Origin: Allorhodopirellula solitaria
GTDB taxonomy: Bacteria > Planctomycetota > Planctomycetia > Pirellulales > Pirellulaceae
Length of the DNA: 52,797 nucleotides
Direction of reading: 5' to 3'
Assembly: GCF_007859855.1 (NCBI RefSeq)
Contig: NZ_SJPK01000020.1
Location: 1 to 52,797, forward strand
The notes under the pieces are model-generated. The model had not been told where the DNA came from, made no database searches, and saw nothing but the letters and a program-made list of their open reading frames with translations. Shown in pieces: positions 43,575 through 52,511 of this stretch (position 1 is its first letter; each line of letters begins with the position of its first letter). Position numbers and translations under genes: made by a program.

Positions 43575-43936
43575 CCGTAGTGGACGAGGCGACGAGTCCA
43601 TGTGCACAGAAGCCGTACCCTACCAAATTCTGCCGCTCCCTTCCCGTAGCGGACGAGCTGTCCTTTGCCCACAAGTTTTCCTACGCCGACGGCGTTGAAG
43701 AGAATAGCCCGTGGTCGAGCGCAAGCGAATACCACCGGAAACGCCGCGAAACACGAGTGCCAACCCCGAATGGGGTTGAAGATCATTCACGACGGGGTCT
43801 GCGACCCACTTCGGGGTCGACGCTCCATCTTCAACGAAAAACCGTAGGTGGCACTTCGTTGACGATAAGGCGATTTCCTATCATCTCTTCCAAGATATTC
43901 GCAGCTGATTGGGGACTCGTCGGCTCGTCCACTACC
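43575..43936. repeat. MITE-like element, class 2, second copy
   Basis: A first end motif CCGTAGTGGACGAGGCGAC lies near 43575, and a second copy (CCCGTAGCGGACGAG) at about 43644. The main interior runs to 43936, where the inverted end GGCTCGTCCACTAC is found. The interior matches 31268-31554 (TAGCCCGTGG, ACCCCGAATGGGGT, GCGACCCACTTCGGGG, CCGTAGGTGGCAC). The doubled left end suggests two overlapping insertions or a solo end. It lies between rnpA and the ferritin gene. Confidence 0.75.
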
Positions 43937-44144
43937 GAGCTCGCCATGGCATCACCTAGGAACGCCGCTCGTCAAAGGCTGGATCGCGAAAATCGCACGC
44001 GCCGGCACGCCCGCCGCCTGGAGAAGATCTGGCACGCAATCGGCCCAGTATTTGCTGCGGTTGGGGCTTGCTGGGATGTGGGGATGTGGACGGCAGTCCC
44101 CCGCCCACTTGGCATTTGAACGAATTAAGCAACAGGAGTTGACT
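43937..44144. other. Upstream region of the ferritin gene
   Basis: About 200 bases without a separate gene. The frame that runs into ferritin from 44052 has no ribosome binding site. No iron-box-like site was recognised. Confidence 0.3.
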
Positions 44145-44687
44145 ATGAAAACGAAACGAATCTCAGAAGCGATGGAGAAGGCGTTGAACACCCAGATGAC
44201 TCGCGAGGCCTACCAGGCCCAGGTATATCTGGCCTATGCCTCGTGGGCCGAGGTTAACGGTTTCACCGGGATCTCAGAGTTCCTCTACAAGCACATGGAA
44301 GAGGAACGCATGCACATGTCCAAGTTTCTGAAGTTCATCAATGACCGGGGCGGCCACGCCCGGATCGCGGCGATCGAGGCCCCGCCGGCTGACCCGAAAG
44401 ACTTGGGCGATTGCCTGCGACAGGCACTCCAGCATGAGATCAACAATTCAAAAGCCATCGACGAGATTGTCCATCTCGCCCACGAAGAGAAGGACTGGGC
44501 AACGTTCAGCTTCGGCCAATGGTTCGTCAAGGAGCAGATTGAAGAGGAAACCCTGATCAACGAACTGCTCGACAAATACAATCTGGCAGCAGGGGAAGAG
44601 ACGGGAAACGCCGGGCTCTACGAGTTCGACCGCGACACAGCCACTGCATCACAGGAAGCCACACTGCCCCGCGACGAAGTGTTGTAA
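44145..44687 (+). CDS. Non-heme ferritin
   Basis: 180 aa from ATG 44145, with AGGAG at 44134-44138. A four-helix ferritin: EAYQAQVYLAYASWAEVNGFTGISEFLYKHMEEERMHMSKFLKFINDRGG supplies the first ferroxidase Glu and the ExxH pair, and FGQWFVKEQIEEETLINELLDKYN the later Glu residues. It stores iron as ferric mineral in the cytoplasm. The heme-ligand Met of bacterioferritin is not evident, so ferritin is preferred over Bfr. The C-terminal 20 residues (DRDTATASQEATLPRDEVL) are a polar tail. Confidence 0.9.
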   Translation: MKTKRISEAMEKALNTQMTREAYQAQVYLAYASWAEVNGFTGISEFLYKHMEEERMHMSKFLKFINDRGGHARIAAIEAPPADPKDLGDCLRQALQHEINNSKAIDEIVHLAHEEKDWATFSFGQWFVKEQIEEETLINELLDKYNLAAGEETGNAGLYEFDRDTATASQEATLPRDEVL

Positions 44688-44713
44688 AAATCAGTCGACC
44701 GCCCGTCGACGTC

Positions 44714-44739
44714 GTCCAGCGATCCAGCCGGCGCTGGAC
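44714..44739 (+). terminator. Candidate stem-loop after ferritin
   Basis: GTCCAGCG (44714-44721) pairs with CGCTGGAC (44732-44739), an 8-bp stem with a 10-base loop, 27 bases after the ferritin stop. There is no T tract, so termination is uncertain. Confidence 0.3.
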
Positions 44740-44764
44740 CATCAAGGCGAGCCGCGGGCCTTAT

Positions 44765-44950
44765 GACCAATGCCATCTACTTTCGACCGCGAAGCGGTCT
44801 CGGTAACCCGGCGCGTCAGCGAGGTCCACTCGTTCGCCACGCAAAACACTGCATCTTCCTCGCTGACGCGCCGGGTTACCGTCGTGATGATGCCCCGAAC
44901 GGGGGCAAAATAAATGGCATCGGCCGTGAGACCCCGGATAGCGTCGCCAA
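44765..44950 (+). repeat. Dispersed repeat with a perfect 24-bp inverted repeat
   Basis: Arms at 44801-44824 and 44858-44881 are perfect complements (24 bp), with a 33-base loop. In front is a small hairpin GACCGC-GAA-GCGGTC (44785-44799). The element shares most of its blocks with an inverted, worn copy at 23885-24080. There is no gene inside. Confidence 0.8.
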
Positions 44951-44973
44951 CCCGGCTGCTGACGCGTCTCGGC

Positions 44974-45822
44974 TCACTGATCCACAGCCCGAGTCGGCAC
45001 CGCGAGATCGGCTTGGTGAATCTGTGCCGCCAGTGCCCTGGCGACCCAGTCGCATGGTCCGAGATACGGTGCGACGTCGAACTGAATCCCCGGGTGGGCT
45101 GACGCGGCGCGATCGGTCTGTTCGGCGATGGCGTCGTAGAGCCGCCCCGCAAACAGCAGGTGGGGATGCACCACGATTCGGTCAAACCGCCCGGCAGCGG
45201 CGACTTCATTCAGCGTATCGGTGAGCCGTGGCTCGGCCATCGCGTAGAACGTCGTCCACAATCCATCGGCCGCGACCCCAAATTCCGCTGCGATCGAATG
45301 GGTTGTCGTCATCGACCGCCCGCGTACTGCGACCTCGCTGAGCAACCGCATGTCGGCGCTCGCGCACACGTCTCGACTGCCACGTCCCACCATCACGACA
45401 GCGGTACGGCCCGAGGTCCCGATGTCGCTCGCGCCCCGCGAGATGGTTTCGCGAAGTCGTTCACGGACCGCCTCGACCATTGCTGCCTGCCGCGAGATCG
45501 GGCGGGCGTACCGAACCCGTACAAGCGATGAGCTTCCCGTCGATGCTTGGGCGGCCGCGACTTCGCCGGGGATATCCCCTTTGGCATGTCCAGCGGCGAA
45601 GAGCAGCAGGGGGGCGACGGTGACCTGGTCAACGCCCCGGCGAACCAGAGACTCCCAGGCCTGAGCGATCGTGGGCTGTTGAAATTCCAGCAGACACGGA
45701 CGCACGACCGCATCGCCGGCGAGCCGAGCGGCCAACAGGTCGCTCAATTGAAAAAATTCAGCCGTGCCTTGGGTGTCTCGCGTGCCGTGGCCGACCAGCA
45801 AAACGCCGCTGGAGACATTCAA
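44974..45822 (-). CDS. CbiX/SirB-type chelatase with two domains
   Basis: 282 aa starting at TTG 45822, 1 base after the stop of the metal-binding protein gene. Two chelatase-type halves: VLLVGHGTRDTQGTAEF with VAPLLLFAAGHAKGD, and VVMVGRGSRDVCASAD with VVHPHLLFAGRLYD. The first half has the His-Gly-(Thr/Ser)-Arg and AGHAKxDxP motif of cobalto- and ferrochelatases of the sirohydrochlorin branch. It should insert Co2+ or Fe2+ into sirohydrochlorin for cobalamin or siroheme. In the second half the first His is replaced (GRGSRD), so only one active site may be complete. Confidence 0.85.
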   Translation of the reverse strand: MNVSSGVLLVGHGTRDTQGTAEFFQLSDLLAARLAGDAVVRPCLLEFQQPTIAQAWESLVRRGVDQVTVAPLLLFAAGHAKGDIPGEVAAAQASTGSSSLVRVRYARPISRQAAMVEAVRERLRETISRGASDIGTSGRTAVVMVGRGSRDVCASADMRLLSEVAVRGRSMTTTHSIAAEFGVAADGLWTTFYAMAEPRLTDTLNEVAAAGRFDRIVVHPHLLFAGRLYDAIAEQTDRAASAHPGIQFDVAPYLGPCDWVARALAAQIHQADLAVPTRAVDQ

Positions 45823-45823
45823 G

Positions 45824-46213
45824 TTATTGAATGCGCGTCGCGTCGTTGAAGCCTTCCAGCTTGAGGCTGGCGAGGGCCTTGTCGACGTCGAACCCTGCGT
45901 CGTACTTCACGACTACTTTCTTCACGGTCAAGGTGTCCGGGTCCGGTTGATCGGCCAAGGTCACTTCACTCACCCCAGAGGCGCCCTCGAGTGTCTCTTT
46001 GACGCGTGGATAGCATGCGAATTGGCAGTGCATTCCAGGGACTTCGAGTGTCAACGTGCCCGCTTCGGACAGTACCGCTGGCGACGCCGAGACCGATGTC
46101 GCAGCGGCTGCCGGAGCGGTGGACGTTTCGGGGGCTTCGTTCGGAGCGACGATCAGGGCGATCATAATGCCCAAGGCGGCGATACCAGCGACAGCGTATA
46201 CAATGGTTTTCAT
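45824..46213 (-). CDS. Membrane-anchored heavy-metal-associated (HMA) protein
   Basis: 129 aa. A membrane segment is at residues 4-22 (IVYAVAGIAALGIMIALIV), then an Ala/Ser/Thr linker, then a MerP/HMA-like ferredoxin fold with the metal site GMHCQFACYPRVKETL (CxxxC rather than the usual CxxC) and VKKVVVKYDAGFDVDKAL. It is probably periplasmic and binds a soft metal. It is followed 1 base later by the chelatase gene, which suggests translational coupling and a link to metal supply. Confidence 0.82.
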   Translation of the reverse strand: MKTIVYAVAGIAALGIMIALIVAPNEAPETSTAPAAAATSVSASPAVLSEAGTLTLEVPGMHCQFACYPRVKETLEGASGVSEVTLADQPDPDTLTVKKVVVKYDAGFDVDKALASLKLEGFNDATRIQ

Positions 46214-46353
46214 AGAAACACGAAAGGGTGAGGGGGGAATGGATTGAGGCGGGATTAGCCTAACAGCCTATCCAAAAAGGCGGCTGTATCCTAGTCGATG
46301 ATTACCGTGGTCGGAAAGACGCACCGCGATTGCCATGGAGCGATCGAGCGAAT

Positions 46354-47775
46354 TCAGCTAGCTGACTGTACGGTTGGGGCGGCCGCCGGTTCGGCGGATT
46401 CTTCCGAACCGGGCGATTCCGAGTCGTCACCCTGCCCGAGCATTCGCTCGACGACCGCCGCGAGCGGCTTGTCGAGCTGCGCGATGGTCTCATCGGCGAC
46501 TGCGACTGCGTCGGCGTCCGCATCGGCTGGCGGCGTGTTCTCGGGTGTCTCGGAAGCTGCCGCTGAAAATGTTCCACGGTCGATCCCCTTGAGTGAGGGG
46601 TAAGAAGCCTCCTGCCACAGCAACATCAACTTCGCCAAGCTTTCGGGCTGCATTTCGACGGCCAATCCACTATCGGGAGTCACTCCCCACACGTCTTCCT
46701 CGCCATCATCCTTGCCGCGATGGATGTTTTGGTCGCTCGGTCGGAAGTACTTGGCCACGGTCAACCGCAGGGCACTCCGCCCGTACTCGAGCGGCAAGAT
46801 GTTCTGCACCGTGCCTTTGCCGAAGCTGCGGGTTCCGCCGACGACTGCCCGGCCGTGGTCCTGCAACGCCGCGGTCACAATTTCACTAGCGCTGGCCGAA
46901 TCATGGTCGATCAGAACAGCCATGGGGATCGCCGGATCGACGAGCGTGCCGCTGGTCGCCACATCGACCTGTTCCAGAACGCCACCGCGCGTCTTCGTGG
47001 AAACGATCTTCCCCGAACTGAGGAACATATCCGAGACTTCGACGGCGGCGTGTAACAAGCCACCTCCATTGCCGCGGAGGTCCAACACGAGAGCATCAAA
47101 ATCGTTGTCGAGTGACTTCAGGACCGTTTCGAGCTCGCCGACGGTCCGGTCGCCAAAGCTCGTCAATCGAATGTAGGCAACCCGTGGATTGGATTGCAGG
47201 CGATAAACCCAGGCATTGTTCTGGTCGCGATGGTTTCCAATCACCGACTCCATCTGGATCGATGCCCGAATGATATCGGCCTCGATGTCCTGCTCGCCCC
47301 GGCGCAGCGTCAGCGACACCTTCGTCCCAACCGGACCGCGCAGCTGATCACTGACTTCGCGGATGCCGAGGCCGGCGACGCCAGTCCCATCCACTTTGAT
47401 GATTCGGTCTCCCGGCAAGACGCCCGCGGCGATCGCGGGGGAGCCCACTAAAGGGGTGATCACGCGGACGGGCCCATTCGGATCGGGTTGATCGACATAG
47501 ATGCCAATCCCCGCAAACTCTTGGTGAATGGTGTCGCGGAAGGTGTCGTAGGCGACCGGTGGGATAAATTCACTGTGCTGATCGAGCGTCGAGGTCATCC
47601 CCGAAAGTGCGCCGATGACGAGATCTCGGTCATCAACCGGCTCGACGTAATACCGATCGATCAACGCGAGGGCCTCACCGACCACCATCGCTGTGCGGGT
47701 GCGCTGCTGCAGCGAGTGGCACGCTGTTGCGACGACGAATGTGATACAGACGATCGTGAGGTTGCGTGGTAGCAT
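46354..47775 (-). CDS. S41 C-terminal processing peptidase
   Basis: 473 aa with an N-terminal membrane segment. The N-terminal helical part (VVGEALALIDRYYVEPVD) and the DQHSEFI block are typical. A PDZ domain follows (FAGIGIYVDQPDPNGPVRVITPLVGSPAIAAGVLPGDRIIKVDG). The peptidase domain shows LVLDLRGNGGGLLHAAVE, the catalytic Ser in DHDSASASEIV near residue 298, and Lys in GTRSFGKGTVQ near residue 324. The C-terminus is an acidic Ala/Glu/Asp tail. It degrades or trims envelope proteins. It is 112 bases downstream of map. Confidence 0.9.
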   Translation of the reverse strand: MLPRNLTIVCITFVVATACHSLQQRTRTAMVVGEALALIDRYYVEPVDDRDLVIGALSGMTSTLDQHSEFIPPVAYDTFRDTIHQEFAGIGIYVDQPDPNGPVRVITPLVGSPAIAAGVLPGDRIIKVDGTGVAGLGIREVSDQLRGPVGTKVSLTLRRGEQDIEADIIRASIQMESVIGNHRDQNNAWVYRLQSNPRVAYIRLTSFGDRTVGELETVLKSLDNDFDALVLDLRGNGGGLLHAAVEVSDMFLSSGKIVSTKTRGGVLEQVDVATSGTLVDPAIPMAVLIDHDSASASEIVTAALQDHGRAVVGGTRSFGKGTVQNILPLEYGRSALRLTVAKYFRPSDQNIHRGKDDGEEDVWGVTPDSGLAVEMQPESLAKLMLLWQEASYPSLKGIDRGTFSAAASETPENTPPADADADAVAVADETIAQLDKPLAAVVERMLGQGDDSESPGSEESAEPAAAPTVQSAS

Positions 47776-47887
47776 CAGTATCCATCAGTCCAGAGACGCA
47801 TTGAAATTCGAAGCGTGGTGTGGCAGCCCAGGTCCGCGCTGTTCAATCTTTGGGGGGGCAAGCCGTTTTGCCCGACTCTCGGCCCGC

Positions 47888-48685
47888 TTAAAACTGGTGC
47901 CCTTTCTGGGGACCGTCTTGGGTCAAGGTGAGGATCTCCGGTCCTTCTTCGGTCATCAAGACCGAGTGCTCGAACTGCGCCGACGGCCGACCGTCTTTGG
48001 TTCGGACTGTCCAGCCGTCGACCTTGTCGCTCTTGGCATAACGGGCTCCCGCGTTGATCATCGGTTCCACGGTAAAACACATTCCAGGATACAGGCGATC
48101 GATGCGGCTCTGTTTGTTGGGGAAGTGAGGGATCGAGGGGTCGAGGTGGAACTGTCGCCCGAGCCCATGGCCGACATACTCACGAACGACTGAAAACCCA
48201 CGTCCCTGCGCTTCGGGAACGATGGCCTCGCCGATCGTGGCCACCCGGCAACCAGGCGTCAGCGCATCGATCGCGAGATGCATGCAGTCGAACGCACACT
48301 GGACGACAGCTCGGCGCTCCTCACTCGTTTGGCCGATAATGAAGGTTTCACTTTGGTCACCATGCCAACCGTCGACAATCGTCGTGATGTCCACGTTGAC
48401 GATATCCCCTTCCTGCAGCACATAGTCGTCGGGGATGCCATGGCAGATCACCTCATTGACGCTCGTGCAGCAGCATTTCGGGAACTTCTGGTACCCGAGT
48501 GTGGCCGCCTTGTGGCCGCGTTGGTAGGTCCAATCGTGAACGAGCTTGTCGATCTCATTCGTCGTGATCCCCGCCTTGATCTGCGGGCGAACGAAATCCA
48601 TCAGCTCGCCGTTTGTCTTCCCGGCCCGCCGCATCGAGTTGCGTTGGGAGGTGGAGAGAATGAGTTTTTTCTGCTTGGTCAGCAT
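47888..48685 (-). CDS. map: Methionine aminopeptidase, type I
   Basis: 265 aa. The metal-binding residues of the pita-bread fold are present: Asp in VNVDITTIVDGWHGD (two Asp), His in REYVGHGLGRQFH, Glu in FTVEPMIN and Glu in AQFEHSVLMTEEGPE. It removes the initiator Met from new proteins. It has an N-terminal extension of about 10 residues (MLTKQKKLIL). ATG 48685 is used. It lies 46 bases downstream of the Hsp70 gene on the same strand. Confidence 0.95.
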   Translation of the reverse strand: MLTKQKKLILSTSQRNSMRRAGKTNGELMDFVRPQIKAGITTNEIDKLVHDWTYQRGHKAATLGYQKFPKCCCTSVNEVICHGIPDDYVLQEGDIVNVDITTIVDGWHGDQSETFIIGQTSEERRAVVQCAFDCMHLAIDALTPGCRVATIGEAIVPEAQGRGFSVVREYVGHGLGRQFHLDPSIPHFPNKQSRIDRLYPGMCFTVEPMINAGARYAKSDKVDGWTVRTKDGRPSAQFEHSVLMTEEGPEILTLTQDGPQKGHQF

Positions 48686-48731
48686 ACGTCGCCTTCAATC
48701 TTGAATTGTTTCTGTTCGCATCGGACAGGCA

Positions 48732-50663
48732 CTAGGATTCCCGAGCGTTGAATTCCAGCTTCCACTGCCGGTCTGATTGGCTGCCGTGGCACCACAGTTC
48801 GAACATGCCCAATTCGGTGACCCGAGATTGGAATCGAACGGGGACAAATGATGACGCTGCGGTGCTACGCGTCGTTGGCTCGGAACTGGTACTTTCGTCG
48901 TTGGGATTTTCGTCGCTGCAATTCTCTCCGCTGGGATTCTCGTTGTCGAGGGTCAGCTCCATCGGTTCGCTTTCTTGCAGCTCGTTCGCTGGCCAGCGAT
49001 CGAGCCGTGTCCCGGGCCGGTCGTGGGGACGCACCGTGGACGAGAAAAATCGAAAGCGGGCTGGCGAGCCGACGAGCACGCCGACTTCCTCGCCCGGCAC
49101 ATCTGCTTCGCTGCCCTCTTCCATCCCTTGGGCGGCAACACAGACCGCCCGCAGCGGCCGGGGGGCACCGGGGATCGCGAGTCCTGCGGTCTCAATTCCA
49201 ATGTAATAGGACTTGGCCGTTCCGCCACGGATGCGGATGCCACCGGCGAGTTTGGTCCAGCCATAGAAGGCCGCACCGATCGCCACGGAATGGTCGAGGT
49301 CCTCGGCACCGCTGAGGGCCGTCGGCGGTTGGTCTAACCAACTCGCCACCGTGGTCTGCATCCGCTGGCGAATCGCATCGCTGCGAAAAACGCCCCCGTT
49401 GAGCAGCAATTCCGTCACCACGTTTTCGCCACCCTCGGCCGTGTTCAAATGGTCGGCCAGGAACGCGGCAACCTGTTTGGTAATGGCGGGATCCGATTCG
49501 TAGGGCAGACCGATGTCCTGGAAACCGCTCTGGACAGTCGCCTGCGGGCGAGCCCCCGCCTCACACATCGGAAAGAAACCTTCGACCAGCGTTTCGGCTG
49601 CCTCCGCTTGGGAGATGGCGACGGTAATCGTACCGCCGATCAGAGAACTGCCGCGGCCGAGCACGGAGATCGAATGTTCATCGGGGCCGTCGCCAGCCAT
49701 CAATCGTTCTTTAGCCTCGCGGCAGGCATGCCACAACGAGGTGCTCTGCCACGGATCGAGGTCATGGCCTTGCTCGCGAAATTTTTCCGTTGCCTGGTAG
49801 GCGAGTGCCAAATCCATGTTGTCACCCCCGACGAGCAGGTGGCGCCCAACCGCTTGCCGGCGGAGAACGAGATCACCGTCGTCCTCGGCCACACCGACCA
49901 AGGTCAAATCGGTCGTGCCCCCACCAACGTCCACGACCAGCAACGTATCGTTCGGCTTCATCGTCTCGCGCCAGGCACCACCGGTCGAGGCGAGATAGCG
50001 GTACACGGCCGCTTGCGGTTCCTCCAACAACACGAACTGGTCGCTCAGCCCGGCCTCGATCGCTGCTTGGCGGGTCAGGTCTCGCGCCGCCGGATCAAAG
50101 GAAGCGGGCACCGTCAAAACGACCTGCTGTTGATCGATCGGTGCGTCTGGAAAGGCCGCCTGCCACGCTGCGATCAAATGCTGCAGGTACCGGCGCGTGC
50201 ACTCCAAGGCTGAAATCTTCGGGATTTCCGGAGGCGATTGCCAGGGCAAAACCGCGTCGGTGCGCCCCACCCCAACGTGGCACAGCCAGCTCTTCGCCGC
50301 GACGACGACACGCTGTGGATTGTCCGCGGATTGCTCACGGGCGTACGTCCCCGCAACGCCTTCTCGCGGATCAGGAAAACCGCTCGCCGACTGCCCCTCG
50401 GGCAACATCGACGTCTCGATTCGCAACGCGTCGATTTCATTTTCGCGGGGCAGATACAGGAACGATGGCAACGAGTCCAACGATTCGATCTGGCCCGGGC
50501 CCACGATTTGGGGGATCGGTAGCAGTTCGATCTCAGGCGACTGGTCGCGCTCGACGCCACCACGCTCTCCCCGCTCACCATCGGGTAGAGCCGGTGTGTA
50601 GGCGACCACACTGTTGGTCGTCCCCAAGTCGATACCGATGCAGTATTTCGGAGCACGCGTCAC
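48732..50663 (-). CDS. Hsp70 family chaperone
   Basis: 643 aa, GTG start at 50663, two bases after the bcp stop. The nucleotide-binding domain starts CIGIDLGTTNSVVAYTP; VVDVGGGTTDLTLVGV (phosphate 2) and LNGGVFRSDAIRQRM are seen; VPASFDPAARDLTRQAA is close to the DnaK connect region. The C-terminal part (about residues 500-643) is short and acidic and has no clear DnaK substrate-binding beta sandwich or EEVD-like end. It is therefore a DnaK-related but not canonical Hsp70, of the HscC/DUF-type found in planctomycetes. Confidence 0.88.
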   Translation of the reverse strand: MTRAPKYCIGIDLGTTNSVVAYTPALPDGERGERGGVERDQSPEIELLPIPQIVGPGQIESLDSLPSFLYLPRENEIDALRIETSMLPEGQSASGFPDPREGVAGTYAREQSADNPQRVVVAAKSWLCHVGVGRTDAVLPWQSPPEIPKISALECTRRYLQHLIAAWQAAFPDAPIDQQQVVLTVPASFDPAARDLTRQAAIEAGLSDQFVLLEEPQAAVYRYLASTGGAWRETMKPNDTLLVVDVGGGTTDLTLVGVAEDDGDLVLRRQAVGRHLLVGGDNMDLALAYQATEKFREQGHDLDPWQSTSLWHACREAKERLMAGDGPDEHSISVLGRGSSLIGGTITVAISQAEAAETLVEGFFPMCEAGARPQATVQSGFQDIGLPYESDPAITKQVAAFLADHLNTAEGGENVVTELLLNGGVFRSDAIRQRMQTTVASWLDQPPTALSGAEDLDHSVAIGAAFYGWTKLAGGIRIRGGTAKSYYIGIETAGLAIPGAPRPLRAVCVAAQGMEEGSEADVPGEEVGVLVGSPARFRFFSSTVRPHDRPGTRLDRWPANELQESEPMELTLDNENPSGENCSDENPNDESTSSEPTTRSTAASSFVPVRFQSRVTELGMFELWCHGSQSDRQWKLEFNARES

Positions 50664-50665
50664 GG

Positions 50666-51142
50666 TTAGGATTCCAGTTCCGCTAAGACGTCGAGCACCT
50701 GTTGGTCATGGCCATCGACCTTGACCCGTTTGTAAACCTTGACGACTTTCCCTTGAGCGTCGAGGACGTACGTCGAACGCTGCATCCCCATCGATTTCTT
50801 GCCGTAGTTGTTCTTCTCTCGCCACGCCCCGTACTTCTCGCTCATGGCATGGTCAGAATCGACCAGCAGCGGGAACGGCAATTCAAATTCATCCCGGAAT
50901 TGAACGTGGCTCTCGGCCGTGTCCGTACTGATCCCAAACAGCTGAGCACCGGTGGCTTGAATTTCGGCATAGCGGTCGCGAAACGCACAGGCTTCCTTCG
51001 TGCATCCGGGAGTGTTGTCGCGGGGGTAGAAGTAAATCACCACGGGATTACCCGCCAGATCGCTCAATTTGACGGTGTTTCCATCCTGGTCCTTGAGCGT
51101 GAACGCGGGCGCTTTCTTGCCGGGTTCCAAAAAATCAGCCAT
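50666..51142 (-). CDS. bcp: Thiol peroxidase, Bcp/PrxQ type
   Basis: 158 aa. The peroxidatic site is PGCTKEACAFRDRY (residues about 46-59); the first Cys is peroxidatic and the second, five residues on, is resolving, the usual Bcp arrangement. It reduces hydroperoxides using thioredoxin. ATG 51142 is used. The Hsp70 gene begins two bases after its stop, so the pair is probably one transcript. Confidence 0.93.
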   Translation of the reverse strand: MADFLEPGKKAPAFTLKDQDGNTVKLSDLAGNPVVIYFYPRDNTPGCTKEACAFRDRYAEIQATGAQLFGISTDTAESHVQFRDEFELPFPLLVDSDHAMSEKYGAWREKNNYGKKSMGMQRSTYVLDAQGKVVKVYKRVKVDGHDQQVLDVLAELES

Positions 51143-51377
51143 CGGTCCAGTTCTCTGGGGGGATTCATTGTGGGGATTGAGGGACGCGCGTCCTCGGAAT
51201 ACGCAAAAATGTACGCTGTTGAGCTGATTTCGTCGACCCGGGCCGCGAGCGATGACTGGCGATTGCCGGCGAGTCGATCGGCAAGTGCGAACAGGGATTT
51301 CCTAGCGTCGTCGCTGGAAAACATGGTCTCAACGACTTGTGTCGATGCCTGCGAAAAGCCGCACGCGAGCAACTGCC
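51143..51377. other. Gap between bcp and tilS
   Basis: About 235 bases. A minus-strand frame (51372-51064, MLACGFSQASTQ...) is open but runs into bcp out of frame and is probably not a gene. Confidence 0.3.
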
Positions 51378-52511
51378 CTACCCCCGCGAAGCCCTGCGTA
51401 GGATCACATATTCAGGCCTCTGAATGCCCTCGACGTGTCCGGGCCAGTGCCCCAGACGCACTGCGGGATCCCCGGACATCTGGTCGATGGCCTCCCTCGG
51501 CTGCACGATCGCTGAGCCGAGTCGGGACCAGTGCTCTCGATTCATCTCGCCCCGGGGCCAACCCGCTGCGTCGAATGCGCTCTGGCAGGCCGCGATGACG
51601 ATTGCCGGCTCGCAGGCCAGATCCTCACCGTGCGGCCAGGGATGCTGCTCTGGGCGCGATCTCAAGGGCCGGCTTGATCCAGGACGATGGATTTTCAACG
51701 AGGTGGGGCGGGAGGCGGAGGGGAGCTCAACAAACGCCGCCAGCCACTGTTGGGCGAGCCGGCCCAGCATCTCGCTGAGTTGATTTTGGTTGTCGGCGGC
51801 TCGTTGGAGTGCTTCGCCCGCATGGGGGAAGCGAGTCTCGATCAGCGGCAACACATCGTTGCGGATCCAATTGCGGGTGTACCGCGTCGATTCGTTGCTC
51901 GCGTCTTCCCGCCACCGATAGCCCTGTTCGACCAACGCACTGCGGATTGCTTCCCGGCGGGCCCGCAGCAGCGGTCGCAGGATCACGAAATCTCGCCCCA
52001 GCGGACTGGCCGGTCGTATCCCCGCCATGCCCTGTGTTCCCGTGCCCCGCAGCAAGTGATGCAGCACGGTCTCAGCTTGATCGTCGGCCGAGTGGGCCAA
52101 CGCGACGTAGCGGCAGCCGCTTTGAGCGGCGACGTCATGAAAGAAATCGCGGCGAATTTGTCGTAGGTTCGCTTCGGCATCCCCGTCATCCTCGCGGCCT
52201 GGACGCCCCACCACGACGTCGATGCCCAGCGAATCCGCCAGGTCGCGAACCAATTGCTCGTCCGCGTCGGAGTGTTGGCCACGCAGGCCATGGTTGAAAT
52301 GCGCGATCCGCAACGGCGGCCGTGACGACCGCTTGGGTTCGGGCAAACGCTGGGAATGCTCGGCGATCAACCGTGTCAAAGCCACGCTATCCGCACCACC
52401 GCTACACCCCACCACAACGCCCACCGTGGCGATCGCATCGGCCGGCAGGTCGGCACAAAATTGCTCGCCAAGCAATTGCCATTTTGTCGATCCGCACTCA
52501 GACGAGGTCAT
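51378..52511 (-). CDS. tilS: tRNA(Ile)-lysidine synthase
   Basis: 377 aa. The PP-loop motif SGGADSVALTRLI is near residue 34, with IAHFNHGLRGQHSDADEQLV and ALAHSADDQAETVLHHLLRGTGTQGMAGI following, the expected order for TilS. The TilS substrate-binding part follows near residues 200-260. It makes lysidine at position 34 of tRNA-Ile(CAU). The C-terminal domain is short compared with E. coli. ATG 52511 overlaps a small frame upstream by 4 bases. Confidence 0.92.
   Translation of the reverse strand: MTSSECGSTKWQLLGEQFCADLPADAIATVGVVVGCSGGADSVALTRLIAEHSQRLPEPKRSSRPPLRIAHFNHGLRGQHSDADEQLVRDLADSLGIDVVVGRPGREDDGDAEANLRQIRRDFFHDVAAQSGCRYVALAHSADDQAETVLHHLLRGTGTQGMAGIRPASPLGRDFVILRPLLRARREAIRSALVEQGYRWREDASNESTRYTRNWIRNDVLPLIETRFPHAGEALQRAADNQNQLSEMLGRLAQQWLAAFVELPSASRPTSLKIHRPGSSRPLRSRPEQHPWPHGEDLACEPAIVIAACQSAFDAAGWPRGEMNREHWSRLGSAIVQPREAIDQMSGDPAVRLGHWPGHVEGIQRPEYVILRRASRG

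Noticed and set aside
43504-43674. N-terminal extension of the rnpA frame to 43674
   Set aside because: It runs into a dispersed repeat; the conserved protein starts with FPKSMRV just after GTG 43503.
47855-47873. GGGCAA...TTGCCC hairpin after map as a terminator
   Set aside because: The stem is only 6 bp and no T tract follows in the direction of transcription.
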